From assembly GCA_035710515.1 (NCBI GenBank), contig DASTDE010000001.1, positions 186,001-250,000 on the forward strand: a stretch of 64,000 nt of DNA, in the 5' to 3' direction. Shown here piece after piece: positions 40,036 through 49,212 of the stretch (position 1 is the stretch's first letter; every line of letters starts with the position of its first letter). The translations under genes and the position numbers were made by a program. Under the pieces are notes generated by a model that saw only the letters and a list, made by a program, of their open reading frames with translations, searched no databases and had not been told where the DNA came from. The stretch is from Candidatus Rubrimentiphilum sp. Lineage in GTDB: Bacteria > Vulcanimicrobiota > Vulcanimicrobiia > Vulcanimicrobiales > Vulcanimicrobiaceae.

Positions 40036-42480
40036 ATGCGGGCGAGCTACGACGCACAACACAACGAGTATTGCGCCTACGTCTTGCCGGAAGCCCAGAC
40101 GCCCTACGGCCTATTGCTCGGCAACTTCAAAACGTTCGCGCAATCGACGGCCAAAGGCGGCGTCCGCGGACTTTGGGATGCCGACACCGACCAGATTATT
40201 TTCGGCACGCATCAGGTCGCCTATCGTCTGCGCGAACTCAAGCAAACGATCTTTCCCCATCAGATAACGCGCGAATTCACATTTCTGCCGTATGCGCAGA
40301 TCTCCGAGTTTACTCTGGCCGATCGCCTGCACATCACCGAAGCATTTTACGTTCCGCACGGTCCGCAGCACGAAAATACGGTAAGTTTCGTCGTGGACGT
40401 GACATTGTACAACCCGGGCGGCGCACCGATCGAAGTGACCGCGTTTCCGTGGGCGTTGCTGGTCGGTCAGCGCTTTTACGGCGAGCCCGAACACGAAGTT
40501 CGCGCTTTTGTTGACGGCGACTACATCTGCTCGAAGAATCAGCAGACCGGGGCCGAGCGCTGGTGGGGCGCATCGCGAACTCCGCACGCGGCCGTCGTCG
40601 GCGTGCGCGAACAAGTCATGCTGCACAGCATGCGCATGGGTTCGCTGCGGCCGGAAGAGCATTTAGAGGAAGTCACGCCGCAGCTTGCCGAGTGCGTCAG
40701 CCGGCGGATCTTCGGCGCGCTTGAGTACCGCCTCACCGTGCAGCCCGGCGCGCGTGAATCGTTGCGGCTGGCGGTCGTCTTTCATAAGGATGGCCGCGAA
40801 CACTCGCGTCCGGCGCTCGAGCAGCTGTTGCACGATCCGAAGGCGCTGCACGATACGCAACGATACTTCGCCAGCCGATTGCGGGACGCGCGCTTCATCT
40901 GCCCGTCGCCCACAATCTCCCGCGCCGTCGTCTGGGCGCGCGCGAATATGCTGCGCGTAATCAAGAAGTACCCGAACGGCTGGGGCTCCACGAACTCGCC
41001 GCCGTCCGATATTCTGGTGTCGCGCGATACGTCGTGGTTCGTCCATGGATTCGACTACTTCTTGCCCGACTTCAGCCGCGACGCAATCGAAGTCTTCAAC
41101 AAGTTTGCCGACGAGAGCGGCGAGATGATCGAGTACGTGCGCGGCGTGAGCGGGTTTAAGACCTCGTACGACCTGAACATTAACGACGATACGCCGCTGC
41201 ATCTCATCGCGATGCTGCATCATTATAACGCCACGCTCGACGACCAGTGGGTGCGGCAATGGTTCGGCTTGATCTGCAAGATTGCGGACTACATGCTGAC
41301 GCAGCGCGACAAGAACGGACTGGTTTTTTGCCGCGCGGGCGGCGTGGATATGTTCGGCATCAGTTCGTGGCGCAACATCATCCCTTACTACACGCTCGAC
41401 GGCGCCGTCACGGAGATCAACGCCGAGGCGGTCTTCGCCTTGGAGGCCGCCGCGATGCTCTCGGCGGTGGTCGGCGACAACGAGCGCTGGAACAAGTATT
41501 CGCGCGAGTCGCAAGCGCTGCGCGAGGCGATGATGCAGTTTCTTTTCAACGACGACACCGGCGCGTTCGTCTTGAATTACGATCAGCAGCAGAACTATCA
41601 AGACAACTTTACCGCCGATGAAATCTTTCCGGTGCTTTTCAACGTCGCCGAAGCCGGACGCCGCCGCGACATTCTGACGCGTTTGAGTGAAGCCGACTTT
41701 GAAACGCCGGTTGGCATCCGCACCATCTCGACGGCGGACGCCTGGTATTTTCCGTCGCATGGTTTTGGTCTGCTCGGCGGCGTGTGGCCGGATCTCACGC
41801 TCTGGTTCACGGTTGCGCTTGCGCATAACGATTCGCCCGACGAGGCGGTGCGCTGGCTCGACGCGATTTACGCGACGATGGAAGCCGGAGCGGTGCGCAA
41901 CACCGTGCCGGGCGAGTTCTGCGAATGGTTCGACGGCGGCTCGCTGACGAATAGAGGCATGTATCTGTCGCCGTGGACGAGCGCGAAATACCTCTGGGCC
42001 GTGGCCGAAACGATCGGCGGCCTGAACGGTTACCGCACCAGCGGCCGGCCGCATTTGGTGCCGCTGCGCGTCAAAGACTGGCAGTGGTCCGCCGCCGCAC
42101 GCGTGCGCTGGGGCGGAAGAAGTTGCACGTACGTCATCGATTTTGTCAACAACCACATCTACGGAGATATGCGCGAACTTTCCGCCGAAGAGCCGTTCGT
42201 CTGTTTCTATGCCGGCAAAGACGTAAGCGACGAAGTGACGACTTCGCCGGTGGAAGTGGCTGCCGTTGCATTTGAAGACGACGAGGGCGCAGTGCGCGTC
42301 TTTATCTGCAATCTCGACGATCAGTCGCGGCACGTCTCGGTCGAATTCCGGGGCCTCACCGAACGCATCTCGATGGAGGCCGGCGAACTGCACGAACTCC
42401 ACTTGGTAGGCAAGCCCGCCGAGCGGCGCGCCCAAGCTGCGGCACGCGACGTCGCGCCGCAAACGCTGCAGCATGTATAA
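40036..42480 (+). CDS. Large (alpha/alpha)6-barrel glycoside hydrolase or debranching-type enzyme
   Basis: 814 residues with no signal peptide. An N-terminal beta-sandwich (to about residue 270) precedes a six-hairpin barrel, as in amylo-alpha-1,6-glucosidases, GH15/GH116-like enzymes and cellobiose phosphorylases. Barrel stretches include RDTSWFVHGFDYFLPDF, INDDTPLHLIAMLHHYN, DGAVTEINAEAVFALEAAAML and FGLLGGVWPDLTLWF. Carboxylates in the barrel (for example RDTSW and ECIN-like positions) are candidate catalytic residues, but I cannot assign them. Carbohydrate depolymerisation in the cytoplasm is probable. It is encoded alone. Confidence 0.75.
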   Translation: MRASYDAQHNEYCAYVLPEAQTPYGLLLGNFKTFAQSTAKGGVRGLWDADTDQIIFGTHQVAYRLRELKQTIFPHQITREFTFLPYAQISEFTLADRLHITEAFYVPHGPQHENTVSFVVDVTLYNPGGAPIEVTAFPWALLVGQRFYGEPEHEVRAFVDGDYICSKNQQTGAERWWGASRTPHAAVVGVREQVMLHSMRMGSLRPEEHLEEVTPQLAECVSRRIFGALEYRLTVQPGARESLRLAVVFHKDGREHSRPALEQLLHDPKALHDTQRYFASRLRDARFICPSPTISRAVVWARANMLRVIKKYPNGWGSTNSPPSDILVSRDTSWFVHGFDYFLPDFSRDAIEVFNKFADESGEMIEYVRGVSGFKTSYDLNINDDTPLHLIAMLHHYNATLDDQWVRQWFGLICKIADYMLTQRDKNGLVFCRAGGVDMFGISSWRNIIPYYTLDGAVTEINAEAVFALEAAAMLSAVVGDNERWNKYSRESQALREAMMQFLFNDDTGAFVLNYDQQQNYQDNFTADEIFPVLFNVAEAGRRRDILTRLSEADFETPVGIRTISTADAWYFPSHGFGLLGGVWPDLTLWFTVALAHNDSPDEAVRWLDAIYATMEAGAVRNTVPGEFCEWFDGGSLTNRGMYLSPWTSAKYLWAVAETIGGLNGYRTSGRPHLVPLRVKDWQWSAAARVRWGGRSCTYVIDFVNNHIYGDMRELSAEEPFVCFYAGKDVSDEVTTSPVEVAAVAFEDDEGAVRVFICNLDDQSRHVSVEFRGLTERISMEAGELHELHLVGKPAERRAQAAARDVAPQTLQHV

Positions 42481-42961
42481 TCGTCCGGTGCCGGATCCAT
42501 CTAAACGATTCGCGACCATCGTTATGGCGCTCGGGATCGTCGTGCTCGTCGTCGCTATTGTGATTGGCGAGCGCGCCGGCGATCGCGTCATCGGCCAAGT
42601 CACCGAAAAGCGCCTCGAAAGCATCGCTCCCATTACTGTGGCGCCGGCTGCCCCCGAGGCGACGGTCGTTCCATACGGGCCCGATTGGAAGCGCAGCGAC
42701 GTGATGGCGGCCGCGCCCGACCCCGGTTTCCCCGATCCGCGGGTTCCGCCCGCGCCGCCGCCCACGCCCTCGCCGATCCCGAGTTACACGCCGGCCACCT
42801 TTGCGGCTCCGAAGACAGGCCCCAGAGTGAAGGCTACGCCCAATCTGAACCTGCCCGTGTGGCGCCGCGCTGCTCCCCTGCCTACGCTGGCGCCGTCCGA
42901 GACCACCCCTGGCCCTCCCGCCAGCGCCTCGCCGGAGCCACAGCAAACGTCCCGGCCTTAA
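42473..42961 (+). CDS. Single-pass protein with long Pro-rich extracytoplasmic tail
   Basis: 162 residues. A transmembrane helix (FATIVMALGIVVLVVAIVIG, about residues 13-32) is followed by a low-complexity tail rich in Pro, Ala, Thr and Ser. The tail includes PPAPPPTPSPIPSYTPATF and ends SPEPQQTSRP. It overlaps the end of the glycosidase gene by eight bases. It looks like a wall- or envelope-spanning tether. No family recognised, and translation of the repetitive tail is supported only by the open frame and codon pattern. Confidence 0.55.
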   Translation: MYNRPVPDPSKRFATIVMALGIVVLVVAIVIGERAGDRVIGQVTEKRLESIAPITVAPAAPEATVVPYGPDWKRSDVMAAAPDPGFPDPRVPPAPPPTPSPIPSYTPATFAAPKTGPRVKATPNLNLPVWRRAAPLPTLAPSETTPGPPASASPEPQQTSRP

Positions 42962-43033
42962 GGGGTGTTATGGGTGTCATCATTGGCCCCGGCTGATATG
43001 ATGAGATCGCACCCGATACACTAGGAGTTTGTT

Positions 43034-43927
43034 ATGGCCGAGACCGGCACTACTACCGTCAAACGCGGCTTAGCCCAGATGCTCAAAGGCGGCGTCATCA
43101 TGGACGTCGTCACGCCCGAACACGCGCTGATCGCCCAGGAAGCCGGCGCCGTCGCGGTGATGGCGCTCGAACGCATTCCGGCCGACATTCGCGCCGCCGG
43201 CGGCGTTGCGCGCATGAGCAATTTGGAACTCGTGCGCTCGATCATGGACGCCGTGACGATTCCGGTGATGGCCAAATGCCGCATCGGCCATTTCGCGGAA
43301 GCGCAAGCGCTGCAAGCACTCGGCGTCGATTTTGTCGACGAATCCGAAGTGCTCACGCCTGCCGACGACAAGTACCACGTTGACAAGCAGAAGTTCACAA
43401 CGCCGTTCGTTTGCGGCGCGCGCGACCTCGGCGAAGCGCTGCGCCGGATCGCCGAAGGCGCGGCGATGATTCGCAGCAAGGGCGAAGCTGGCAGCGGAAA
43501 CATCGTCGAGGCTGTCCGGCACATGCGCGCGATTAACGATGGAATCAAAGAACTGACGATTGTTCCGGAAGAAGAGCTCGTTGCGCGCGCGCGGGACCTC
43601 GGCGCGCCGCTGGAGCTCGTTCAAGACGTTGCGAAGAACGGCAAACTGCCGGTCGTGTTATTCTGCGCGGGCGGCGTCTCGACGCCGGCCGACGCGGCGC
43701 TGATGATGCAGCTCGGCGCGGAAGGCATCTTCGTCGGCAGCGGAATTTTCAAATCGAATAACCCGCGCGCGTTCGCGAAAGCGATCGTTGACGCCACCAC
43801 ACACTTCAACGATCCGAAGGTCGTGATCGAAGCCAGCCTCTCGCTAGGCAAAGACAGCCGTGCGATGGAGGGCCTCGATCTGCGCAAACTTCCCGAGTCG
43901 GAGCTGCTGGCTCCCCGTGGCAACTAG
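43034..43927 (+). CDS. pdxS: Pyridoxal 5'-phosphate synthase subunit PdxS
   Basis: 297 residues from ATG 43034, with AGGAG eight bases upstream. This TIM-barrel subunit builds PLP from ribose 5-phosphate, glyceraldehyde 3-phosphate and ammonia from Pdx[45 protein letters not shown] (opening, read in parts) and [15 protein letters not shown] are diagnostic. Its end overlaps pdxT by 11 bases, which should keep the two subunits in step. Confidence 0.97.
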   Translation: MAETGTTTVKRGLAQMLKGGVIMDVVTPEHALIAQEAGAVAVMALERIPADIRAAGGVARMSNLELVRSIMDAVTIPVMAKCRIGHFAEAQALQALGVDFVDESEVLTPADDKYHVDKQKFTTPFVCGARDLGEALRRIAEGAAMIRSKGEAGSGNIVEAVRHMRAINDGIKELTIVPEEELVARARDLGAPLELVQDVAKNGKLPVVLFCAGGVSTPADAALMMQLGAEGIFVGSGIFKSNNPRAFAKAIVDATTHFNDPKVVIEASLSLGKDSRAMEGLDLRKLPESELLAPRGN

Positions 43928-44531
43928 CGAAATAACCATCGGCGTTCTCGCCCTGCAAGGCGACGTCGTCGAGCATTTGCACGCGATGCACGGCAACGGC
44001 ATTGCGGCGGTATCGGTAAAGACGATCGCTGAACTCGAACGCGTGGATGCCTTGGTTATTCCGGGCGGCGAGTCCACCACCGTCATGAAATTGCTCGATC
44101 GTTTCGAGCTGGCGGAACCGATCGTGGAACGCGCGCAAAGCGGCATGCCGCTTTGGGGAACGTGCATGGGGATGATCGTGATCGCTCGCGATGTCGCCGG
44201 GACCAAACAACCCACGCTCGATTTAATCGACATCTCGGTGCGCCGCAACGCGTTCGGGCGGCAAAATGAATCGGCCGAAGTTCCGCTCGCGATTCCGGCC
44301 CTCGGCGAGCAGCCTTTTCCAGGGATTTTTATTCGCGCGCCCTGGGTCGACCGCGCCGGCCGCGGCGTCGAAATACTCGCCGAACGTGACGGTCACGCAG
44401 TGATGGTCCGTCAAGAAAACGTGCTGGCAACGTCGTTCCACCCCGAACTGTCGGCGGATCCCCGCGTGCACGAGTACTTCACGCAGATGGTCCGCAACGC
44501 GCTTGTAGGGAAGAGCCGCAAAATCGCTTAA
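43917..44531 (+). CDS. pdxT: Pyridoxal 5'-phosphate synthase glutaminase subunit PdxT
   Basis: 204 residues from GTG 43917, inside the end of pdxS. The glutaminase triad is visible: Cys in [11 protein letters not shown], and His and Glu in [11 protein letters not shown]. The opening [15 protein letters not shown] and the loop [14 protein letters not shown] are typical. It releases ammonia and channels it into PdxS. The longer frame reaching 43860 is the pdxS overlap and is not coding. Confidence 0.96.
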   Translation: MATSEITIGVLALQGDVVEHLHAMHGNGIAAVSVKTIAELERVDALVIPGGESTTVMKLLDRFELAEPIVERAQSGMPLWGTCMGMIVIARDVAGTKQPTLDLIDISVRRNAFGRQNESAEVPLAIPALGEQPFPGIFIRAPWVDRAGRGVEILAERDGHAVMVRQENVLATSFHPELSADPRVHEYFTQMVRNALVGKSRKIA

Positions 44532-44541
44532 GTAGGGCGCG

Positions 44542-45072
44542 ATGACCGACGTCCTCGTGCTGAACTTTACGTACGAAGCGCTGAATATCACCAACTTTCA
44601 GCGCGCGGTCAAGCTCATCTTCGCAGGCAAGGCCGAGCTGGTTCATGGCCGCGAACGCATCATTGCGTCCACGTCGTTCGAAATGCGCATGCCGTCCATC
44701 ATCCGCATGCTGTATTACATCCGCCGGCCGATGCAAAAGGTCGCGCTGACGAAGAAGAACATCCTGATCCGCGACGACCACTCGTGCCAGTACTGCGGTC
44801 TGCGCGGCGATCGTCTTATGACGGTCGACCACGTCATCCCGCGAAGTAAGGGCGGACCATCCACGTGGGAAAACCTCGTGTGCGCGTGCATGCGGTGCAA
44901 CAATCGCAAGAACAACCGCTCGCCGCACGACGCCAACATGACGCTGAAGCGCAAGCCGCGTCAGCCCAAGTACATTCCGTGGATTCAGATCAAGCGCAAT
45001 ACGCTGCCGGACGAATGGGGCAAGTTTCTGTTCCTTTACAACGTTTCGATCGACGAACGAATCGAAGTTTAG
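44542..45072 (+). CDS. HNH endonuclease domain protein
   Basis: 176 residues. The HNH core is DDHSCQYCGLRGD, then VDHVIPRSKGGPSTWENLVCACMRCNNRK, with zinc cysteines CxxC/CxxC around the HNH residues. The N-terminal 70 residues (VLVLNFTYEALNITNFQRAVKLI) match the usual extension in free-standing HNH proteins of bacterial chromosomes. It has no intein or group-I intron context. Probably a small DNA-processing nuclease. It lies ten bases after pdxT. Confidence 0.9.
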   Translation: MTDVLVLNFTYEALNITNFQRAVKLIFAGKAELVHGRERIIASTSFEMRMPSIIRMLYYIRRPMQKVALTKKNILIRDDHSCQYCGLRGDRLMTVDHVIPRSKGGPSTWENLVCACMRCNNRKNNRSPHDANMTLKRKPRQPKYIPWIQIKRNTLPDEWGKFLFLYNVSIDERIEV

Positions 45073-45076
45073 TCCG

Positions 45077-45694
45077 ATGCGCGGAGCGCGAGCGGCGGCG
45101 CTCTTTTTAATCGTACTTATCGGAGCAGCCGGCTGCGGACATTCACGCTGGCCGGCAAAAACATTGGGTGACGGCGCTACAATCAATCTCAAGCCGATAG
45201 TTACGACGGTCGACAGATTGCGCAAGATGCCGCGGCCTGCGGGCGTCGATGATCGAGATGCGGCGCGGGTTGCGGAAGAGCGTCAGGTGTATCGGGTGGA
45301 CGCCGATCTGCTACGTTTCACGCTGGCGAGTGACGGCGACATCCACCTCGCCATCGCGCAGCCGGGCCATCCCCAGGACACGATGATCGCGGAGATTCCT
45401 GATCCAAGCCGCATGACCGGCGCCCCGAACATATATCGCTTAGCGGTAGCACGAACGCGCCGCGAGTTCATCGCCGAGTTCGGTACGCCCGTTATGAGTA
45501 CGTGGAAGCCCGCGAATCGAGAGGTTACACTATACGGACCGCTTTTTTTCGATTTGCTGCATGGACAAACCGCTGGACTCTTCGGCGGCACACCGACCGG
45601 CATCGAGATTCACCCGGTACTCGGGATCACGATCTCGGCGGCGAGCGGCTTGCGGGGTCACAACGCCATCAAGCCTCGCGTTGGTGTAAAGTGA
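45077..45694 (+). CDS. Lipoprotein of unknown function
   Basis: 205 residues with a lipoprotein signal peptide: positively charged start, hydrophobic AALFLIVLIGA, lipobox AAGC at about residue 20. The mature part has no motif I recognise; it includes VYRVDADLLRFTLASDGDIHL and ends with GLFGGTPTGIEIHPVLGITI. It is three bases after the HNH gene and coupled to the next gene by GTGA. Confidence 0.65.
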   Translation: MRGARAAALFLIVLIGAAGCGHSRWPAKTLGDGATINLKPIVTTVDRLRKMPRPAGVDDRDAARVAEERQVYRVDADLLRFTLASDGDIHLAIAQPGHPQDTMIAEIPDPSRMTGAPNIYRLAVARTRREFIAEFGTPVMSTWKPANREVTLYGPLFFDLLHGQTAGLFGGTPTGIEIHPVLGITISAASGLRGHNAIKPRVGVK

Positions 45695-46215
45695 CGTTTC
45701 GAACCGCCACCCTTTTCCTCGCTGTCTTGGTTACCGGCGTAACTACTTCGCCGCCGGCCGTAAAGAAAATCGTGCTTCCCGCACAACGTTGCCAGGCGCA
45801 GTGTGCGGCGACGCAAGCGCATCTGAAGCGGCTCGACCTGCTCGAGAGTTTTACTTTTGTCAGTAAGGGCTGCTTCGGCACGTGCCCGGCGTATGAGGTA
45901 GTGTTTAACAGGAATGGAACGGCTACTATAAGCAACATTCGCTTCGTTCCCGAGTTGAAGCGGCTGAATGGAGATGGCACGGCAACCGTGCCGTTCGAGA
46001 AAATACGTGCGCTACTGGCGTCGTCGAAGTTTGAAACGCTCGCCCCGGAGTATCCCTTGCACGCTACGGACATGTGGGGCGTCTCGTTCGGCTGGTGGTA
46101 CAGCGATGGCTTCAAGTACGAAGTTGATGCTCCGGACAAGAACACGTGGCCGAATTCCTTGGGGAGCCTGGTAACCGCGGTAATGCAGCTCGTTCACGAT
46201 ACCGACTGGCACTAG
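45691..46215 (+). CDS. Secreted DUF6438-like domain protein
   Basis: 174 residues from GTG 45691. A short signal peptide (LFLAVLVTGVTTS) is followed by VSKGCFGTCPAYEVVFNRNGTATISNIRF, the Cys-Gly-Thr-Cys-Pro-X-Tyr pattern of DUF6438 (read in parts). Two further cysteines (QRCQAQCAA) could form a second disulfide. No biochemical function is known for the domain. It forms a pair with the lipoprotein gene before it. Confidence 0.7.
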   Translation: MTFRTATLFLAVLVTGVTTSPPAVKKIVLPAQRCQAQCAATQAHLKRLDLLESFTFVSKGCFGTCPAYEVVFNRNGTATISNIRFVPELKRLNGDGTATVPFEKIRALLASSKFETLAPEYPLHATDMWGVSFGWWYSDGFKYEVDAPDKNTWPNSLGSLVTAVMQLVHDTDWH

Positions 46216-46257
46216 GCCGGCAGGCACGAGGCGAACGGGCTCCAACAGTAAAGGCCC

Positions 46258-47490
46258 GTGATTCGCACAGCCCTCGGCCATCTTTGGCTCCCGTTCACGC
46301 AAATGGACGGTTCCGACTCAGCGCCGCGCAATTTCGTGCGCGGGGACGGCAATTATCTTTTTGACTCGCGCGGCAGTCGCGTCTTCGACGCCGTCAGCTC
46401 GATTTGGACGACGATTCACGGGCACTGCCGGCCGGAGATCGTCGCCGCAATTGCGTGGCAGGCCACGCAACTCGATCATTCGACACTGCTCGGCGCAACG
46501 AATCCGGTTGCGGAAGAACTCGCCGCGCGGCTCGCGGAGCGGTTACGGCTCGACCGCGTTTTCTATGCGAGCGACGGAGCAAGCGCCGTGGAAGCCGCGA
46601 TAAAGATGGCCCTGCAGGTTTGGCAGAGTGCGGGTCAGCCGGACCGCACGCGCTTCGTGCGGCTTGTCGATGCGTATCACGGGGACACGGCCGGTGCGAT
46701 GAGCGTATCGGGAGTTGAGATTTTTAAGTCGCGTTTCGGGGCGATCACGTTTGAGGCGCGCGCGTACGACGGCGACGCTGCTGTGTTGGCGGAGCCGGAT
46801 ATTGCGGCGGTCATCGTCGAGCCGATCGTGCAAGCTGCGGCCGGGATGCGCATCGTGCGGCCGGAGTTGTACGAGCCGCTCAAGAGTATCGAACCGCTGG
46901 TTATCGTTGACGAGATCGCGACGGGGTTCGGACGTACTGGCACGATGTTCGCACACGAGCAGCTCGGACTGCAGCCGGACATCGTCTGCATCGGCAAAGG
47001 ATTGAGCGGCGGCGCGCTGCCCCTTTCGGCGACGGTTGTGAAGGAACGAGTCTTTGATGCGTTTCGCGGAGAGAAGTTCTATCACGGACATTCGTATGCC
47101 GGCAATCCGATAGCATGTGCCGCGGCGATCGCAAGCCTCAACATATTCGAGAGCGACCGCACGATGGAGCACGTGGGCGAGTTGTGCGGCGTGCTCGACG
47201 AACTGCTGGAACCGCTACGCACGCATCCGCTGGTCCGCGATGTGCGGCGCGTTGGGCTCATGGTTGGGATCGAGCTCGAGGGCGGCTTGGGCTGGCCCGT
47301 TGCAAACGATCTTTACGAACGTGGGCAATTCACGCGGCCGATTGGCGACGTCATTCAACTCGTTCCGCCATTAACGAGCACACGGGAAGAGTTGGCGCGG
47401 TTCGTTGGTGACCTCGTTGCATCATTAAACCCTTCGCTGCCGCTCAGGGCCGCTCGCTCCGCTTCGCGGTCGTTCGATACCTCACGATGA
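46258..47490 (+). CDS. bioA: Adenosylmethionine-8-amino-7-oxononanoate aminotransferase
   Basis: 410 residues from GTG 46258. BioA converts KAPA to DAPA with AdoMet as amino donor. HLWLPFTQM, IWTTIHGHCRPEIVAAI and DSTLL-like HSTLLGATNPVAEELA are typical, and the PLP lysine is in CIGKGLSGGALPLSATVV. The last dozen residues (RAARSASRSFDTSR) are not part of the fold: they are encoded by a dispersed repeat, which also supplies the stop. bioF starts in the same repeat (ATGA). Confidence 0.95.
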   Translation: MIRTALGHLWLPFTQMDGSDSAPRNFVRGDGNYLFDSRGSRVFDAVSSIWTTIHGHCRPEIVAAIAWQATQLDHSTLLGATNPVAEELAARLAERLRLDRVFYASDGASAVEAAIKMALQVWQSAGQPDRTRFVRLVDAYHGDTAGAMSVSGVEIFKSRFGAITFEARAYDGDAAVLAEPDIAAVIVEPIVQAAAGMRIVRPELYEPLKSIEPLVIVDEIATGFGRTGTMFAHEQLGLQPDIVCIGKGLSGGALPLSATVVKERVFDAFRGEKFYHGHSYAGNPIACAAAIASLNIFESDRTMEHVGELCGVLDELLEPLRTHPLVRDVRRVGLMVGIELEGGLGWPVANDLYERGQFTRPIGDVIQLVPPLTSTREELARFVGDLVASLNPSLPLRAARSASRSFDTSR

Positions 47491-47492
47491 CA
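47430..47492 (+). repeat. Dispersed repeat, copy 5, encoding the BioA tail and bioF start
   Basis: CCCTTCGCTGCCGCTCAGGG, a divergent middle, then CGCGGTCGTTCGATACCTCA and CGATGACA form the family variant with GATACCTCACGATGACA. It encodes the last residues of BioA (ending SRSFDTSR), its TGA stop, and the overlapping ATG of bioF. The copy at 61807 has the same sequence in opposite orientation. Confidence 0.85.
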
Positions 47493-48584
47493 TACTTAAG
47501 GCGTGTCGATGCTGAGTTGGAGCGTATTCGTGGCGAGCATCGCTACCGCGAGATCGGGAGTGACGACCAAACCCCCGTCGCTGATTTTTCAACCAACGAT
47601 TATCTCGGGCTCGCGACCGATTCGCGAATGGTCGAGGCGTTACGGCAAGCCAAGCGTGTCGGCTCCGGCGGATCGCGACTGCTGGGCGGCCGGCATCGCG
47701 AACTTCGGTTACTAGAAGAAGATCTCGCCCGCTGGGTCGGCCGCGAACGCGCGCTGCTGTTTTCCTCGGGTTACCTCGCGGCACTTGGCGCCGTGCAAGT
47801 GTTGTCTTCGCTGACGGACGTTATCTATTCAGACAGCTTGAACCACGCTTCGCTCATCGACGGCATTCGGGCAAGCGGACTTCCGCGTGAGATTTATCCG
47901 CACGGTGATTTACCACGTGAAGATGCGCGGCGCGGCCCCGCGCTGATCGTAACCGAATCGTATTTCGGGATGGACGGCGACGAAATCGACGTCGCCGCAG
48001 CGCTGCGAAGCCTGCGTGACGATGATGTGCTGCTTATAGATGAAGCCCACGCCCTCGGCGTCTTCGGAACCGGAGGCGCGGGTCTGGCTCGCAATCTCGA
48101 CGACGGTCGCGTTCTCGTTCTCGGCACGCTGAGCAAAGCGCTCGGCGCCGCCGGCGGTTTCGTAGCGGGGCCTGCTAAAGTGATTGACTTGCTCGTGAAC
48201 ACGGCGCGTACGTTCATATTCGATACGGCACTTCCGCCGCCGATCGCCTTTACGGCGCGCGTTGGCGTCATGCTGGCGCGAAATGCGGACGATGCGCGCG
48301 CACGGCTCTTTGTGAAAGCCGATCGGCTCCGCAACGGCTTGCGAGCGATCGGGTTGAACGTCCCTGCGTCGCGCGGGCCGATTGTGCCCGTCATCTTCGG
48401 CAGCGAGGAGCTTGCACTTGAAGCGATGGCGCGCTGCGCGGAACGTGGGATTCGCGCGCCCGCGATTCGGCCGCCGACGGTCCCGGCGGGTACGTCGCGC
48501 TTGCGCCTCTCGGTTCGCGCGGATCACACCGACGCCCAAATCGATCTCCTGATCGACAGCTTAGCTTGCGCCGTTACCTCGTAA
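47487..48584 (+). CDS. bioF: 8-amino-7-oxononanoate synthase
   Basis: 365 residues from ATG 47487. BioF condenses pimeloyl-ACP or -CoA with alanine. FSTNDYLGLATDSRM, GSGGSRLLGGRHREL and the PLP lysine in GTLSKALGAAGGFVAG are diagnostic. There is no clear Shine-Dalgarno sequence before the start, so it probably depends on coupling with bioA. It overlaps bioD by 19 bases. Confidence 0.95.
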   Translation: MTYLRRVDAELERIRGEHRYREIGSDDQTPVADFSTNDYLGLATDSRMVEALRQAKRVGSGGSRLLGGRHRELRLLEEDLARWVGRERALLFSSGYLAALGAVQVLSSLTDVIYSDSLNHASLIDGIRASGLPREIYPHGDLPREDARRGPALIVTESYFGMDGDEIDVAAALRSLRDDDVLLIDEAHALGVFGTGGAGLARNLDDGRVLVLGTLSKALGAAGGFVAGPAKVIDLLVNTARTFIFDTALPPPIAFTARVGVMLARNADDARARLFVKADRLRNGLRAIGLNVPASRGPIVPVIFGSEELALEAMARCAERGIRAPAIRPPTVPAGTSRLRLSVRADHTDAQIDLLIDSLACAVTS

Positions 48585-49210
48585 CCGGAACCGACACGGA
48601 TGTCGGAAAGACTCGCATCGCGGCCGCGCTCACGCTCGCGTTGCAAAATGCCGGCCAAGCGCCGACGTTCGTGAAACTCGTACAAACCGGAGTTAGCCCC
48701 GGCGAGCTCGGCGATGCGGATCGCGTAAGCGAGCTGGCAGGTTGCCCGTGGCTCGAACTCGCGCGCTTCACCAAAGCTGCCGACCCCTGGTCGGCCGCGC
48801 TCGCCGACGGAATGCCGGTCATACGCGCCGAGGATCTCGCGCGCGTCTTGGATGCGCTCGAAGGCGCGGTGGTGGCCGAAGGAGCCGGCGGACTCGCCGT
48901 ACCGCTGAACCGGTTCGACAATTTCGCCGCCGTCGCAAAGCTCGCGCAGCTCTCGATCGTTTTGGCAATCGGCTTGCGGCTTGGCTGCATGAATCACGCG
49001 TTGCTCACCTTGAGCCTCTGCGAACAGCTCGAGCTCCAGGTTGCCGGCGCGGTGCTGGTCGACCGGTGGGAGACCTCGGAAGCGTCGTACGTGGCCGATG
49101 TGCGGCGCGCGTTGCAGGGAAAAGTCGAGATACTTGGCATTTTGCCATTTGAGCGCGACGAACTCGCATCCGTGCGGAACGGCACGCAGCTGTTCGCTGC
49201 GCTCGTATAA
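48566..49210 (+). CDS. bioD: Dethiobiotin synthetase
   Basis: 214 residues from TTG 48566. BioD closes the ureido ring of dethiobiotin using ATP and CO2. RYLVTGTDTDVGKTRIAAAL is the P-loop signature (TGTDTxVGKT), and VVAEGAGGLAVPLNRFDNFA is the other family motif. It sits between bioF and bioB with a two-base gap to bioB. Confidence 0.95.
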   Translation: MRRYLVTGTDTDVGKTRIAAALTLALQNAGQAPTFVKLVQTGVSPGELGDADRVSELAGCPWLELARFTKAADPWSAALADGMPVIRAEDLARVLDALEGAVVAEGAGGLAVPLNRFDNFAAVAKLAQLSIVLAIGLRLGCMNHALLTLSLCEQLELQVAGAVLVDRWETSEASYVADVRRALQGKVEILGILPFERDELASVRNGTQLFAALV

Positions 49211-49212
49211 CG

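Noticed and set aside
40663-42765. 700-codon open frame antisense to the glycosidase gene
   Set aside because: Its translation is compositionally biased (Arg, Val and His rich), has no domain, and lies opposite an unmistakable enzyme gene. In this GC-rich DNA with strong codon bias, the opposite strand rarely has stops.
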